DNA from: Bacillus pseudomycoides
GTDB taxonomy: Bacteria; Bacillota; Bacilli; Bacillales; Bacillaceae_G
Direction: 5' to 3'
Length of the DNA: 64,000 bases
Assembly (NCBI RefSeq): GCF_022811845.1
Contig: NZ_CP064266.1
Coordinates: forward strand, 434,001-498,000
The first letter of the stretch is position 1. Every line of letters starts with the position of its first letter. The position numbers were made by a program, and so were the translations under genes. Positions 54,131 through 62,829 of this stretch are shown here, in pieces. A model generated the notes under the pieces. It ran no database searches, had not been told where the DNA came from, and saw only the letters and a list, made by a program, of their open reading frames with translations.

Positions 54131-54922
54131 ATGAAAAAGGTAATTATTATTTCTGCCACTACGATTGTAATCGGTATCACATCCTTCGCTTACTTCGGCT
54201 CAAAGTCTCCACTACAAAATGAAGCGAAAGCTGTCGAAACAAAGAAACATATTGAACATCCAAAAGAAGAAATTCCTGCATTTCCAAAAGCAGCTCATAC
54301 AGCAAAAAAAATAGATGAAAACTTCTCCCTTGTTACAAATCCGGATTCACCTCTTGTATTAGTAAATAAGCATCGTAAATTACCCGATGACTATACACCA
54401 GATGATCTTATAAAACCAGACGTTCCATTTGCATATCCAAAAGATAAAGAGAAAACATTACTTCGTAAAGATGCTGGAACAGCTCTCGAAAAAATGTTCC
54501 ATGTAGCAAAAGAACAAGGGCTAGAGCTTACTGCTGTATCAGGATATCGCTCTTATAAACGCCAACAATCATTACATAACATGTACATAAAACGACAAGG
54601 ACAAGCTGAAGCTGATTCAGTTAGCGCAGTTCCTGGAACAAGCGAACATCAAACAGGTCTTGCAATGGATATTAGTTCTAAATCTGCAAATTATCAATTA
54701 GAACCTATTTTCGGTGAAACAGCGGAAGGAAAATGGGTAGCAGCGCATGCCCATGAATTCGGCTTTGTCATTCGCTATTTAGAAGATAAAACAGATACGA
54801 CAGAATACTCATATGAACCATGGCACCTCAGATATGTTGGTAATCCATATGCTACATACTTACATAAACACCACTTAACATTAGAAGAAGCAATGGGTGA
54901 AACAAATAAGAGAGCTAAATAG
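54131..54922 (+). CDS. VanY/LdcB-type D-alanyl-D-alanine (or L,D-) carboxypeptidase
   Basis: The 263-aa protein has an N-terminal membrane anchor (residues ~4-23), a linker, and the M15B metallopeptidase domain from about residue 110. Zinc ligands and catalytic residues are visible: SEHQTGLAMD (His173, Asp180) and EPWHLRY (Glu229, His232), plus SGYRSYKRQ. It trims peptidoglycan stem peptides outside the cell. The ATG at 54131 is the only in-frame start, but AAAGGA lies about 18 nt upstream, which is unusually far. There is no VanRS-type regulator nearby, so vancomycin resistance is not implied. Confidence 0.9.
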   Translation: MKKVIIISATTIVIGITSFAYFGSKSPLQNEAKAVETKKHIEHPKEEIPAFPKAAHTAKKIDENFSLVTNPDSPLVLVNKHRKLPDDYTPDDLIKPDVPFAYPKDKEKTLLRKDAGTALEKMFHVAKEQGLELTAVSGYRSYKRQQSLHNMYIKRQGQAEADSVSAVPGTSEHQTGLAMDISSKSANYQLEPIFGETAEGKWVAAHAHEFGFVIRYLEDKTDTTEYSYEPWHLRYVGNPYATYLHKHHLTLEEAMGETNKRAK

Positions 54923-54930
54923 CTCTCTTA
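54907..54930 (+). terminator. Terminator overlapping the carboxypeptidase stop
   Basis: TAAGAGAGCT pairs with AGCTCTCTTA around a 4-nt loop and is followed by TTTTT. The stop TAG is in the hairpin. Confidence 0.87.
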
Positions 54931-54936
54931 TTTTTA

Positions 54937-55380
54937 TTACAATAGCTTTTGCTTCCATTCTTGGGGCCAAGGTGCCCCTTTTCCTGTTTTCTTTGAGGCT
55001 TGCACCATTGCCCCGCGCCCAACTAAGCAAACCTCTCCAGCTTCATTCTTCACCATATAGTGTAAATCTAAAGAAGAGTTTCCAATTGATTCCGCTTTAA
55101 CATAGACTTTTAAGTGTTCATCAAAGAAAGTCTGCTTCAAAAAGTTACACTGTAAGTCAGCAACAACAATCATTGTTTCTGATGCTTCATGTGTCCATTC
55201 TTGCATAAAACCAAGCTCTTTAAAAAATTCAATACGTGCTTCTTCAAAATATGTAAAAGCAATACCATTATTCATATGTCCAAACATATCTGTTTCACAA
55301 AATCGAACTTTCACAGGAATGTAAAATGAAAAACCTTTTTCCCAGCTCACAAAGTCTTCAATATAGGAAATCTTCTTCAT
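54937..55380 (-). CDS. ysmA: Acyl-CoA thioesterase-like hotdog protein YsmA
   Basis: The 147-aa protein has the 4-hydroxybenzoyl-CoA-thioesterase-like pattern VRFCETDMFGHMNNGIAFTYFEEAR at about residues 26-50 (given here in two overlapping parts: CETDMFGHMNN, YFEEAR), with Asp in TDMFGH as the catalytic residue. The substrate is unknown. In B. subtilis ysmA lies between gerE and sdhB; here it still adjoins sdhB but gerE is 20 kb away. I chose ATG 55380 (MKKISYIEDF) with AAAGGAGAG upstream. Confidence 0.9.
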   Translation of the reverse strand: MKKISYIEDFVSWEKGFSFYIPVKVRFCETDMFGHMNNGIAFTYFEEARIEFFKELGFMQEWTHEASETMIVVADLQCNFLKQTFFDEHLKVYVKAESIGNSSLDLHYMVKNEAGEVCLVGRGAMVQASKKTGKGAPWPQEWKQKLL

Positions 55381-55465
55381 GTTCTTCTCTCCTTTTCCTC
55401 TTATTCTCATAAGTAACATACCTTTTTCGGAGTAAACAAAAAATTAAAGCGCTAGAAATCTATAT

Positions 55466-55500
55466 AAATATTGCCTCTTCGAATCGAAGAGGCAATATTT
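55466..55500 (-). terminator. Terminator of sdhCAB
   Basis: Perfect 15-bp arms AAATATTGCCTCTTC/GAAGAGGCAATATTT surround a 5-nt loop directly after the sdhB stop. The T-run is short but the stem is strong. Confidence 0.85.
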
Positions 55501-55501
55501 A

Positions 55502-56263
55502 TTAATAGTTATTGTCGCTACCAAAGAAATCTTTAAACGACTGAATTGTTGTATCACGGTTTAATGCTGCAATTGATGTTGTTAATGGAATACCTTTTGG
55601 ACATGATTGTACGCAGTTTTGTGAGTTACCACAGTTTGCAAGTCCACCATCACCCATAATTGCACGTAAACGCTCTGCTTTATGCATCTCACCAGTTGGA
55701 TGTGAGTTAAACAAACGAGCTTGTGAAAGCGGTGCTGGTCCGATAAAATCAGATTTACTATTTACGTTTGGACATGATTCTAAGCAAACACCACATGTCA
55801 TACATTTTGAAAGTTCATATGCCCATTGACGCTTTTTCTCTGGCATTCTTGGTCCTGGTCCTAAGTCATACGTACCATCGATTGGAACCCAAGCTTTCAC
55901 ACGTTTTAAAGCATCAAACATACGACTACGATCAACTTGTAAATCACGTACTACCGGGAATGTCTTCATCGGTTTTATACGAACTGGTTGTTCTAATTTA
56001 TCGATAAGCGCTGTACATGATTGACGCGGTTTACCGTTAATTACCATAGAACAAGCACCACATACTTCTTCTAAACAGTTCATATCCCATGCAACAGGAG
56101 TTGTATGGTTTCCTTTTGCATCGACAGGATTACGACGAATTTCCATAAGAGCCGAAATAATGTTCATATTTGGACGATATGGAATTTCAAATTCCTGGTC
56201 AAACGATTGTGCATCTGGTCCATCTTGCCGTGTAATGATGAGGCGGATTGTTTTCTCAGACAT
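55502..56263 (-). CDS. sdhB: Succinate dehydrogenase iron-sulphur subunit
   Basis: SdhB carries electrons from FAD to menaquinone in complex II. The 253-aa protein (same length as B. subtilis) has the three cluster motifs in order: CLEEVCGACSM...C (2Fe-2S), CMTCGVCLESCP (4Fe-4S), and CGNSQNCVQSCPKG (3Fe-4S). I chose ATG 56263 (MSEKTIRLI) with AAGGGGG upstream; it overlaps the sdhA 3' end by 8 bp. Confidence 0.97.
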   Translation of the reverse strand: MSEKTIRLIITRQDGPDAQSFDQEFEIPYRPNMNIISALMEIRRNPVDAKGNHTTPVAWDMNCLEEVCGACSMVINGKPRQSCTALIDKLEQPVRIKPMKTFPVVRDLQVDRSRMFDALKRVKAWVPIDGTYDLGPGPRMPEKKRQWAYELSKCMTCGVCLESCPNVNSKSDFIGPAPLSQARLFNSHPTGEMHKAERLRAIMGDGGLANCGNSQNCVQSCPKGIPLTTSIAALNRDTTIQSFKDFFGSDNNY

Positions 56264-58046
56264 GTTGTTTATCCCCCTTTTCACCCTTAGCAGCTACATC
56301 ATGTTTTGAAGAATAGTCACGTTTACGTGGCTGGATTAATGAAATATCAACATCTTCGTAATGGAATGCTGGTGCATTTCCTTCTCCTTCAAACTTCGCC
56401 ATTGTCGTTTTTAAGAAGTTCGCATCATCACGATTTGGGAATTCCGGTTTATAATGTGCACCACGGCTTTCATTACGGTTATATGCACCAATTGTAATAA
56501 CACGAGCTAATTCAAACATGTTTGCCAATTGGCGTGTAAACGAAGCACCTTGGTTACTCCATTTTGCTGTATCGTTAATGTTAATGCGTTTATAACGCTC
56601 CATTAACTCTACAATTTTCGCATCTGTTTCTAATAGCTTTTTATTTTCACGAACTACTGTTACGTTATCTGTCATCCATTCTCCAAGCTCTTTATGAAGA
56701 ACATATGCATTTTCATTACCATCTAACGTTAAAATATTGTTAAATTTCTCTGTTTCGATTAATTCATTTTGCTCATATAAAGCAGATGAAACAGCGTCAG
56801 ATGATTTTGAAAGACCTTTCATATATTCAATTGCATTTGGTCCCGCTACCATACCACCGTAAATCGCTGATAATAATGAGTTAGCACCTAGTCTGTTACC
56901 ACCGTGCATAGAGTAATCACACTCACCTGCTGCAAATAACCCTGGAATACTTGTCATTTGCTTGTAATCAACCCATAGTCCACCCATTGAGTAATGAACA
57001 GCAGGGAAGATTTTCATCGGTAGTTTACGAGGATCATCACCTGTGAATTTTTCATAGATTTCAATGATTCCACCAAGTTTAATATCTAACTCTTTCGGAT
57101 CTTTATGAGAAAGATCTAGATATACCATGTTTTCTCCATTAATACCTAACTTTTGTTCTACACACACATCAAAGATTTCACGTGTTGCAATATCACGAGG
57201 TACAAGATTTCCGTATGCAGGATATTTCTCTTCTAAGAAGTACCATGGTTTACCGTCTTTATACGTCCAAACGCGCCCACCTTCACCACGTGCAGATTCA
57301 CTCATCAGACGTAATTTATCGTCTCCAGGAATTGCAGTTGGATGAATTTGAATGAACTCACCATTTGCATAATATGCACCTTGCTGGTATACAGCAGATG
57401 CCGCTGTACCCGTATTAATAATAGAGTTTGTTGATTTTCCGAAGATGATACCAGGGCCCCCTGTTGCCATAATCACGGCATCAGCTTGGAAACTCTTAAT
57501 CTCCATAGATTGTAAGTCTTGTGCAACGATTCCGCGACATACACCTTCGTCATCCACAATAGCACGTAAGAAATCCCAACCTTCATATTTCGTTACAAGT
57601 CCTGCTACTTCATGACGACGTACTTGCTCATCTAACGCGTACAATAATTGCTGACCAGTTGTTGCACCAGCGAACGCTGTACGGTGATGTTGTGTTCCCC
57701 CGAAGCGACGGAAGTCAAGAAGTCCTTCTTCCGTACGGTTGAACATAACACCCATGCGGTCCATTAAATGAATAATACCAGGCGCTGCTTCACACATTGC
57801 TTTAACTGGTGGTTGGTTCGCTAAGAAGTCCCCACCATAAATTGTATCGTCAAAGTGGATCCATGGAGAATCCCCTTCACCTTTCGTATTTACGGCACCG
57901 TTAATACCACCTTGTGCACATACAGAATGCGAACGTTTTACTGGTACTAAAGAGAACAGTTCCACGTTTACTCCTGCTTCTGCTGCCTTAATCGTTGCCA
58001 TTAAGCCGGCTAAGCCACCGCCGACTACTATAAGTTTCCCTTTCAT
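56256..58046 (-). CDS. sdhA: Succinate dehydrogenase flavoprotein subunit
   Basis: SdhA oxidises succinate to fumarate with covalent FAD. The 596-aa protein has the FAD-binding VVGGGLAGLMA at residues 6-16 and the flavinylation histidine in KRSHSVCAQGGIN near residue 40. The active-site region HPTAIPG and MHGGNRLGANSLL are also present. The start is ATG 58046 with AAGGAGTGGGAG upstream, 13 bp after sdhC. The C-terminus is Lys-rich and a little longer than in B. subtilis. Confidence 0.98.
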   Translation of the reverse strand: MKGKLIVVGGGLAGLMATIKAAEAGVNVELFSLVPVKRSHSVCAQGGINGAVNTKGEGDSPWIHFDDTIYGGDFLANQPPVKAMCEAAPGIIHLMDRMGVMFNRTEEGLLDFRRFGGTQHHRTAFAGATTGQQLLYALDEQVRRHEVAGLVTKYEGWDFLRAIVDDEGVCRGIVAQDLQSMEIKSFQADAVIMATGGPGIIFGKSTNSIINTGTAASAVYQQGAYYANGEFIQIHPTAIPGDDKLRLMSESARGEGGRVWTYKDGKPWYFLEEKYPAYGNLVPRDIATREIFDVCVEQKLGINGENMVYLDLSHKDPKELDIKLGGIIEIYEKFTGDDPRKLPMKIFPAVHYSMGGLWVDYKQMTSIPGLFAAGECDYSMHGGNRLGANSLLSAIYGGMVAGPNAIEYMKGLSKSSDAVSSALYEQNELIETEKFNNILTLDGNENAYVLHKELGEWMTDNVTVVRENKKLLETDAKIVELMERYKRININDTAKWSNQGASFTRQLANMFELARVITIGAYNRNESRGAHYKPEFPNRDDANFLKTTMAKFEGEGNAPAFHYEDVDISLIQPRKRDYSSKHDVAAKGEKGDKQHV

Positions 58047-58059
58047 GCTCTCCCACTCC

Positions 58060-58686
58060 TTACTGATTTGCTAGCTGTGGATCGATGAACGCTAATAATG
58101 CACTCACACCTACATAAGATAAACCTAAGAAAATAGCTAATGTTACATAAGTAGAGATACGTTGTGAACGTGGCGATACTGTAATTCCCCAGCTAATGCA
58201 GAATGTCCATAGTCCATTTGCAAAGTGGAAAATTGTTGATACAACCCCAACTAAATAGAAGCCAAACATAGCTGGATTATTTAAAATATCTGCCATCATA
58301 TCATAATTTACCTGTTCACCTAACAATGCTTGAATACGAGTTTGCCAAACGTGCCAAGCTATGAAAATAAGCGTGAACACACCTGTGAAACGTTGTAAAA
58401 CGAACATCCAGTTACGGAAGTAACTATAAGATGTCGCATTGTTCTTAGCTGTAAATGCAATATATAATCCATATATAGCATGGTACAGTATCGGTAAAAA
58501 GATGACAAAAATTTCTAGCGCATAACGGAATGGAAGGAGCTCCATAAAATGAGCAGCTTTGTTAAAAGCCTCTGCTCCTCTTGTTGCAAAATTGTTTACT
58601 ACTAAATGTTGCGTCAAAAAGACACCAACCGGAATGACCCCCATTAATGAGTGCCACTTGCGAAACGTATACTCGCGGCCTTTCAT
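58060..58686 (-). CDS. sdhC: Succinate dehydrogenase cytochrome b558 subunit
   Basis: SdhC anchors complex II in the membrane and binds two haems. The 208-aa protein has five membrane spans. FRKWHSLMGVIPVGVFLTQH (about residues 8-27) holds haem-ligand histidines, with others in ILYHAIYG, FIAWHVWQTR and TIFHFANGLW. The start is ATG 58686 with a GGGGGG-containing ribosome site about 12 nt upstream. It is first in sdhCAB. Confidence 0.97.
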   Translation of the reverse strand: MKGREYTFRKWHSLMGVIPVGVFLTQHLVVNNFATRGAEAFNKAAHFMELLPFRYALEIFVIFLPILYHAIYGLYIAFTAKNNATSYSYFRNWMFVLQRFTGVFTLIFIAWHVWQTRIQALLGEQVNYDMMADILNNPAMFGFYLVGVVSTIFHFANGLWTFCISWGITVSPRSQRISTYVTLAIFLGLSYVGVSALLAFIDPQLANQ

Positions 58687-58820
58687 GTCCCCATTACCCC
58701 CCTTGATTGTTTGACTGCTGCTTTCAGATTAGTTTATAACAATAATGTTTTTTCACTATTGCTATAAGAAAAACTGAAAAAATTATTCGAAATATTTCAG
58801 CATAATTTGATACCAAGTTC

Positions 58821-58850
58821 ATTTTACTCCTATTTTTGTCGAAGCGTCAA
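58821..58850 (-). promoter_or_regulatory. Probable sigma-A promoter of sdhCAB
   Basis: TTGACG (minus strand, 58845-58850) and TAAAAT (58821-58826) are separated by 18 bp. Transcription would start about 130 nt before the sdhC ATG, giving a long leader. Confidence 0.6.
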
Positions 58851-58860
58851 GAAAACGTAT

Positions 58861-58893
58861 ACATAATTTGTACATAATTTGCATATAATTTGC
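58861..58893. repeat. Three tandem 11-bp ATAATTTG repeats upstream of the sdh -35
   Basis: ACATAATTTGT, ACATAATTTGC and ATATAATTTGC follow each other without gap, each one helical turn long. A further ATAATTTG occurs at 58802-58809, between -10 and the sdh gene. Phasing with the -35 suggests a protein-binding or UP-like upstream site. Confidence 0.65.
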
Positions 58894-58997
58894 CGATTCC
58901 TTTTTTCTACCTATATATTTAGATTTTCCCAAAGAAAGTGCTATTTTTATAAATGGGAAATGTTATATAATAATTTGTATAGAAAGAGGGGAATATT

Positions 58998-59447
58998 GTG
59001 AGCAAAAATACAATTGATATAGCATCTTTGGAAGATGTTTCATTGAACGCCTTCGCTTATGAACTGTTGCGTGAAGAAGTACTACCTGACTTAATTGGCA
59101 AAGAATTAGACGACATCTTATACTGGTCTGGCAGAAATCTAGCACGAAAATATCCGCTAGAAACGATCGAAGAAGTCATTCATTTTTTTGAAAAAGCTGG
59201 TTGGGGCCGTTTGAACATCATCGAGCATAAACGTCGTGAAATGCATTTTCAGTTGACAAGCCCGCTCATTACAGAGCGTCAAAAGCAAAATAGACATTCT
59301 TCTTACCAATTAGAAGCAGGATTTGTTGCAGAGCAAATTCAAAAACAACGAAATGTTGTTGCAGAGTCATATGAAGAGCAAAAAAAGCGTTCGGATTCTA
59401 TCACATTTCTTGTAAAATGGGACGTAAAAGATCCTATCGAAGTGTAG
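58998..59447 (+). CDS. yslB: YslB, DUF2507 protein
   Basis: The 149-aa protein matches B. subtilis YslB (DUF2507): DVSLNAFAYELLREEVLPDL, ILYWSGRNLARKYPLE and FEKAGWGRL. The fold resembles the V4R-like small-ligand domain, but no function is known for it. The start is GTG 58998, 7 nt after AGAGGGG. It is divergent from sdhC and next to uvrC, as in B. subtilis. Confidence 0.92.
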   Translation: MSKNTIDIASLEDVSLNAFAYELLREEVLPDLIGKELDDILYWSGRNLARKYPLETIEEVIHFFEKAGWGRLNIIEHKRREMHFQLTSPLITERQKQNRHSSYQLEAGFVAEQIQKQRNVVAESYEEQKKRSDSITFLVKWDVKDPIEV

Positions 59448-59460
59448 AATCTACATTAGC

Positions 59461-59497
59461 AGTCAACTAGACATATAGGTTTAGTTGACTTTTTCAC
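59461..59497 (+). terminator. Terminator of yslB
   Basis: AGTCAACTA pairs with TAGTTGACT and is followed by TTTTTCACTTTTTT on the plus strand. Confidence 0.82.
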
Positions 59498-59555
59498 TTT
59501 TTTATATCCATTCACTTTTGATTATTTTTAATGTTCTGAAATTATATCAAAAAAT

Positions 59556-59584
59556 AGAAGACATTGTAAACTACAATGTCTTCT
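59556..59584 (-). terminator. Terminator overlapping the uvrC 3' end
   Basis: AGAAGACATTGTA pairs with TACAATGTCTTCT around 3 nt and is followed by ATTTTTT on the minus strand. The uvrC stop lies in the hairpin. Confidence 0.88.
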
Positions 59585-61355
59585 TATCAGTTAAATGGGA
59601 ATAAATGGTTTCTGCAACATTTTGAGGCATTCCTGCTTCGACAAATTCTGTCACAGACGCTTCTTTCATTTTCTTTAGCGAACCAAAATGTTTTAACAAT
59701 ACCTTTTTTCGTTTCTCTCCTACTCCAGGAATCCCATCTAAAGCAGATTGAATAACGGATTTCCCGTGAAGCTGACGATGGAATGTAATTGCAAATCGGT
59801 GTACTTCATCTTGAATACGCTGCAATAAATAAAATTCTTGGCTATTCCTTTCCAGCATAACAGGCTCGGGAGGATCACCAATCATTAAATGCGATGTACG
59901 GTGCTTATCATCTTTAACAAGTCCAGCCATTGGGATATATAAGCCAAGTTCATTTTCAAGCACATCACTAGCGGCTGCAAGATGTCCTTTCCCACCATCA
60001 ATTACAATTAAATCGGGTAATGGTAAATTCTCTTTCAATGCACGGGTATATCGGCGGCGTACCACCTCTCGCATCGATTCATAATCATCTGGCCCTTGAA
60101 CTGTTTTTATCTTATATTTTCGATATTCTTTTTTCGCTGGCTTTCCATCAATAAAGACAATCATTGCTGAAACTGGGTTCGTTCCTTGGATATTTGAGTT
60201 ATCAAATGCTTCAATACGATATGGCGTTTCGATATCAAGCTGCTTACCTAAATTTTCAACAGCCTTAATCGTCCGCTCTTCATCACGTTCAATTAAATAA
60301 AATTTCTCTCCTAAAGCAATCTTGGCATTCTTGCTCGCTAATTCAACAAGGTCTTTTTTCTTTCCGCGTTTCGGCTGCGTTGCATTCACTTCTAAAAAAC
60401 GCTCTACTAATTCAGGATCAATACTTCCTGGCACTACAATTTCCTTTGGTTTAAAATGATTGTTTTGTTCATAAAATTGACCGATGAATGTTAAAAACCC
60501 TTCTTCAGGCTCATCATAAATTGGAAACATAGAAACATCGCGTTCGATTAACTTACCTTTTCGAACAAAGAAAACTTGCACGCACATCCAACCTTTATCA
60601 ACTGCATAACCAAACACATCCCGGTCAACTAAGTCACTCATAATCATCTTCTGCTTTTCCATAATCGCATCTATATGAGCAATTTGATCACGCAATTCTT
60701 TTGCACGTTCAAACTCTAATTTTTCCGATGCTTCATACATTTTCTCTTCCAATTCCGAACGAACTTCTTTATGTCCACCGTTCAAAAACTTAACAATTTC
60801 ATCTACAATTTCTTGATTTTGTACATCCGTTATCTCCTTTACACAAGGTGCTAAGCATTGTCCCATATGATAATATAAACAAACTTTATCCGGCATATTT
60901 GTACACTTACGAAGCGGGTACATGCGATCTAACAGTTTTTTCGTTTCATGAGCTGATTGCGCATTTGGATACGGGCCAAAATACTTTCCTTTATCCTTTT
61001 TTACGTTTCTCGTAATAAGCAAGCGCGGTTGCTTTTCAGCTGTAATTTTAATAAATGGATATGTTTTATCGTCTTTTAATTGGATGTTATATTTTGGATC
61101 ATATTTTTTTATTAAATTTAATTCTAAAATGAGAGCCTCTAAATTCGAAGAGGTAACAATATATTCAAAGTCAACAATTTCTCCGACAAGACGGAGTGTC
61201 TTTCCATCATGCGAACCGGTAAAATACGAGCGCACACGATTTTTGAGCACCTTCGCCTTCCCGACATATATAACTGTTCCTTGTTTATCTTTCATTAAAT
61301 AACAACCTGGTTGATCTGGTAAAATCGCTAATTTTTCTTTTAAATGCTCGTGCAC
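59571..61355 (-). CDS. uvrC: UvrABC system protein C
   Basis: UvrC makes the dual incisions in nucleotide excision repair. The 594-aa protein has the GIY-YIG domain (PGCYLMKDKQGTVIYVGKAK, residues 16-35) and a UVR motif near 195-230. The RNase H-like nuclease half follows (EAFDNSNIQGTNPV, VIDGGKGHL), then tandem HhH (IPGVGEKRKKVLLKHFGS). The start is GTG 61355 with GGAGAAAG upstream. Confidence 0.98.
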   Translation of the reverse strand: MHEHLKEKLAILPDQPGCYLMKDKQGTVIYVGKAKVLKNRVRSYFTGSHDGKTLRLVGEIVDFEYIVTSSNLEALILELNLIKKYDPKYNIQLKDDKTYPFIKITAEKQPRLLITRNVKKDKGKYFGPYPNAQSAHETKKLLDRMYPLRKCTNMPDKVCLYYHMGQCLAPCVKEITDVQNQEIVDEIVKFLNGGHKEVRSELEEKMYEASEKLEFERAKELRDQIAHIDAIMEKQKMIMSDLVDRDVFGYAVDKGWMCVQVFFVRKGKLIERDVSMFPIYDEPEEGFLTFIGQFYEQNNHFKPKEIVVPGSIDPELVERFLEVNATQPKRGKKKDLVELASKNAKIALGEKFYLIERDEERTIKAVENLGKQLDIETPYRIEAFDNSNIQGTNPVSAMIVFIDGKPAKKEYRKYKIKTVQGPDDYESMREVVRRRYTRALKENLPLPDLIVIDGGKGHLAAASDVLENELGLYIPMAGLVKDDKHRTSHLMIGDPPEPVMLERNSQEFYLLQRIQDEVHRFAITFHRQLHGKSVIQSALDGIPGVGEKRKKVLLKHFGSLKKMKEASVTEFVEAGMPQNVAETIYSHLTDKKTL

Positions 61356-61370
61356 TCGCTTTCTCCTCTC

Positions 61371-62780
61371 TTACTTTTTCCACTTATATAACACTATTTT
61401 ATAATAGACAGGATCAAATAACGGATTAGAGCGAAAGGTAGCAACTTGTTCTACCTGTCCTTTTATATCGATCCCTTGCTTTTGAAATCCTTCAATAAGA
61501 TGATTTGTAACGTATATCGTATCATTTTTATGATATTTTTTGTCTTGTAAAAAATAGTCATATGTGTAAAAACGTTTATGTTCATACGGCATCTGCAAGT
61601 ATTCCATAATTCTCGTCTCTTCCCACGTGTATACAATAAATGGCTCCTGCTTTTCTTCTAAATAGGATGCAAGCTGATACGTTGCCGGTATCTCCATCTG
61701 CTGTTCTCTCATAAGCGGTATACTCACTATAAGTTGACTTGTAGCAAATATCAGCAATATAATACCACGATGCCTTCTTAACCACGAAATGGCAAGTACG
61801 CAAAGGAACATCGCTACAATTGGATAAGAATGACGCGGTTTATCAATATTTTGTCCAAGTAAATTCCAAAGAAAATAGCAACTTCCAAGAGCGATGAAAA
61901 CCTTTGGATAGCAACGTATGTTCTTCCATTGTAAAACAAATAGAAACAAAAAGAAAAGAAAGAAACCTATCAGATAATAAGAATGCATGCCCATTCCAGC
62001 AAATACAATGTTCTCGGAAAGTAAACGGAAGAGACGCGAAATAAATGGTTCACTCGTTTCTGTAACCGCTCCACCCCATTCTGTAAAATGCCCTTCTACA
62101 AATCCAAAAGAGATTTTCCATAATCCTGCTATTCCACCAATGTTCCAAATAAGAGCACCAATCCAAACTAACTGGGAAAGAATAGCTGTACAAAATAGGA
62201 TTACAAATCGCCATTTTTCTTCATGCCATTGTTGCCATAATAACAAAATAAGTACAAACCCTAACGGTGCATATGATAAGCGTATGCCCATTAATAGTGC
62301 AAAGAAAAGAATGGGCCAAAATTGAGCTTGGAAACACTTTGTGCGAAAAGCACGTTCTATACTCCATATATACCACCATACAATTGCTAGTGCTGCCCCT
62401 TCTGACATGGGCTGTGTTACTAAAATAGAAAAATAACCACTCGTTTGTAAAACAGCTACAACAATAAGAGCGCTCGTTTTACTTACATAATGACGCGCAA
62501 TCCAATACATCGGAAAAGCTGCGCCAAGTGCCATGATGGCATTAAAAACCCCTAACGATTGCACAGGGTTTTCTATAAAGAGATGCGTTATCATTCCCCC
62601 TAAAATAAAAAAAGGATAGCCCGGGAAATGGGGCTGCATTGCTAATATGTCATATTGTTTTAGCGCAAGCGCAAAATCAACTTCGTCCCACGTTGCAGCA
62701 AACGGACTCGCATATAAAAACCGAATACAAATCGCACTTGTAAACAGGACAACGGCCCATATACGTAATACTTGTTTCAT
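61371..62780 (-). CDS. Polytopic membrane protein, GT-C glycosyltransferase-like
   Basis: The 469-aa protein has about ten membrane spans. A short external loop after span 1 carries AATWDEVDFALAL (acidic residues near 31-35), the position of the catalytic acidic motif in GT-C enzymes such as PMT/ArnT. HFPGYPFFILGG and a Tyr-rich soluble C-terminus follow. It may transfer a sugar from a polyprenyl carrier to a surface polymer, which is inference; no exact family is recognised. I chose ATG 62780 (MKQVLRIW) with AAAGGA 6 nt upstream. It lies between uvrC and the iron permease. Confidence 0.75.
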   Translation of the reverse strand: MKQVLRIWAVVLFTSAICIRFLYASPFAATWDEVDFALALKQYDILAMQPHFPGYPFFILGGMITHLFIENPVQSLGVFNAIMALGAAFPMYWIARHYVSKTSALIVVAVLQTSGYFSILVTQPMSEGAALAIVWWYIWSIERAFRTKCFQAQFWPILFFALLMGIRLSYAPLGFVLILLLWQQWHEEKWRFVILFCTAILSQLVWIGALIWNIGGIAGLWKISFGFVEGHFTEWGGAVTETSEPFISRLFRLLSENIVFAGMGMHSYYLIGFFLFFLFLFVLQWKNIRCYPKVFIALGSCYFLWNLLGQNIDKPRHSYPIVAMFLCVLAISWLRRHRGIILLIFATSQLIVSIPLMREQQMEIPATYQLASYLEEKQEPFIVYTWEETRIMEYLQMPYEHKRFYTYDYFLQDKKYHKNDTIYVTNHLIEGFQKQGIDIKGQVEQVATFRSNPLFDPVYYKIVLYKWKK

Positions 62781-62796
62781 CTCATTTCCTTTCTGC

Positions 62797-62829
62797 AAAA
62801 AAAGTACAAGGAAACTCCTTGTACTTTTA
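62797..62829 (-). terminator. Terminator of the FTR1 gene
   Basis: AAAAGTACAAGGA pairs with TCCTTGTACTTTT, followed by a run of T on the minus strand, around the FTR1 stop. Confidence 0.9.

Larger units (their letters stand above)
58687..58997. other. Divergent sdhC-yslB regulatory region
   Basis: It holds the sdh promoter (minus strand), a tandem 11-bp repeat array (both listed) and an imperfect dyad TTATAaCAATA/TATTGcTATAA at 58734-58744 and 58757-58767. The dyad lies in the transcribed sdh leader. The yslB promoter on the plus strand was not resolved. Confidence 0.6.

Noticed and set aside
54131..54922. Vancomycin-resistance determinant
   Set aside because: VanY-like catalytic motifs are present, but no vanHAX or VanRS genes are nearby; ordinary peptidoglycan trimming is the simpler reading.
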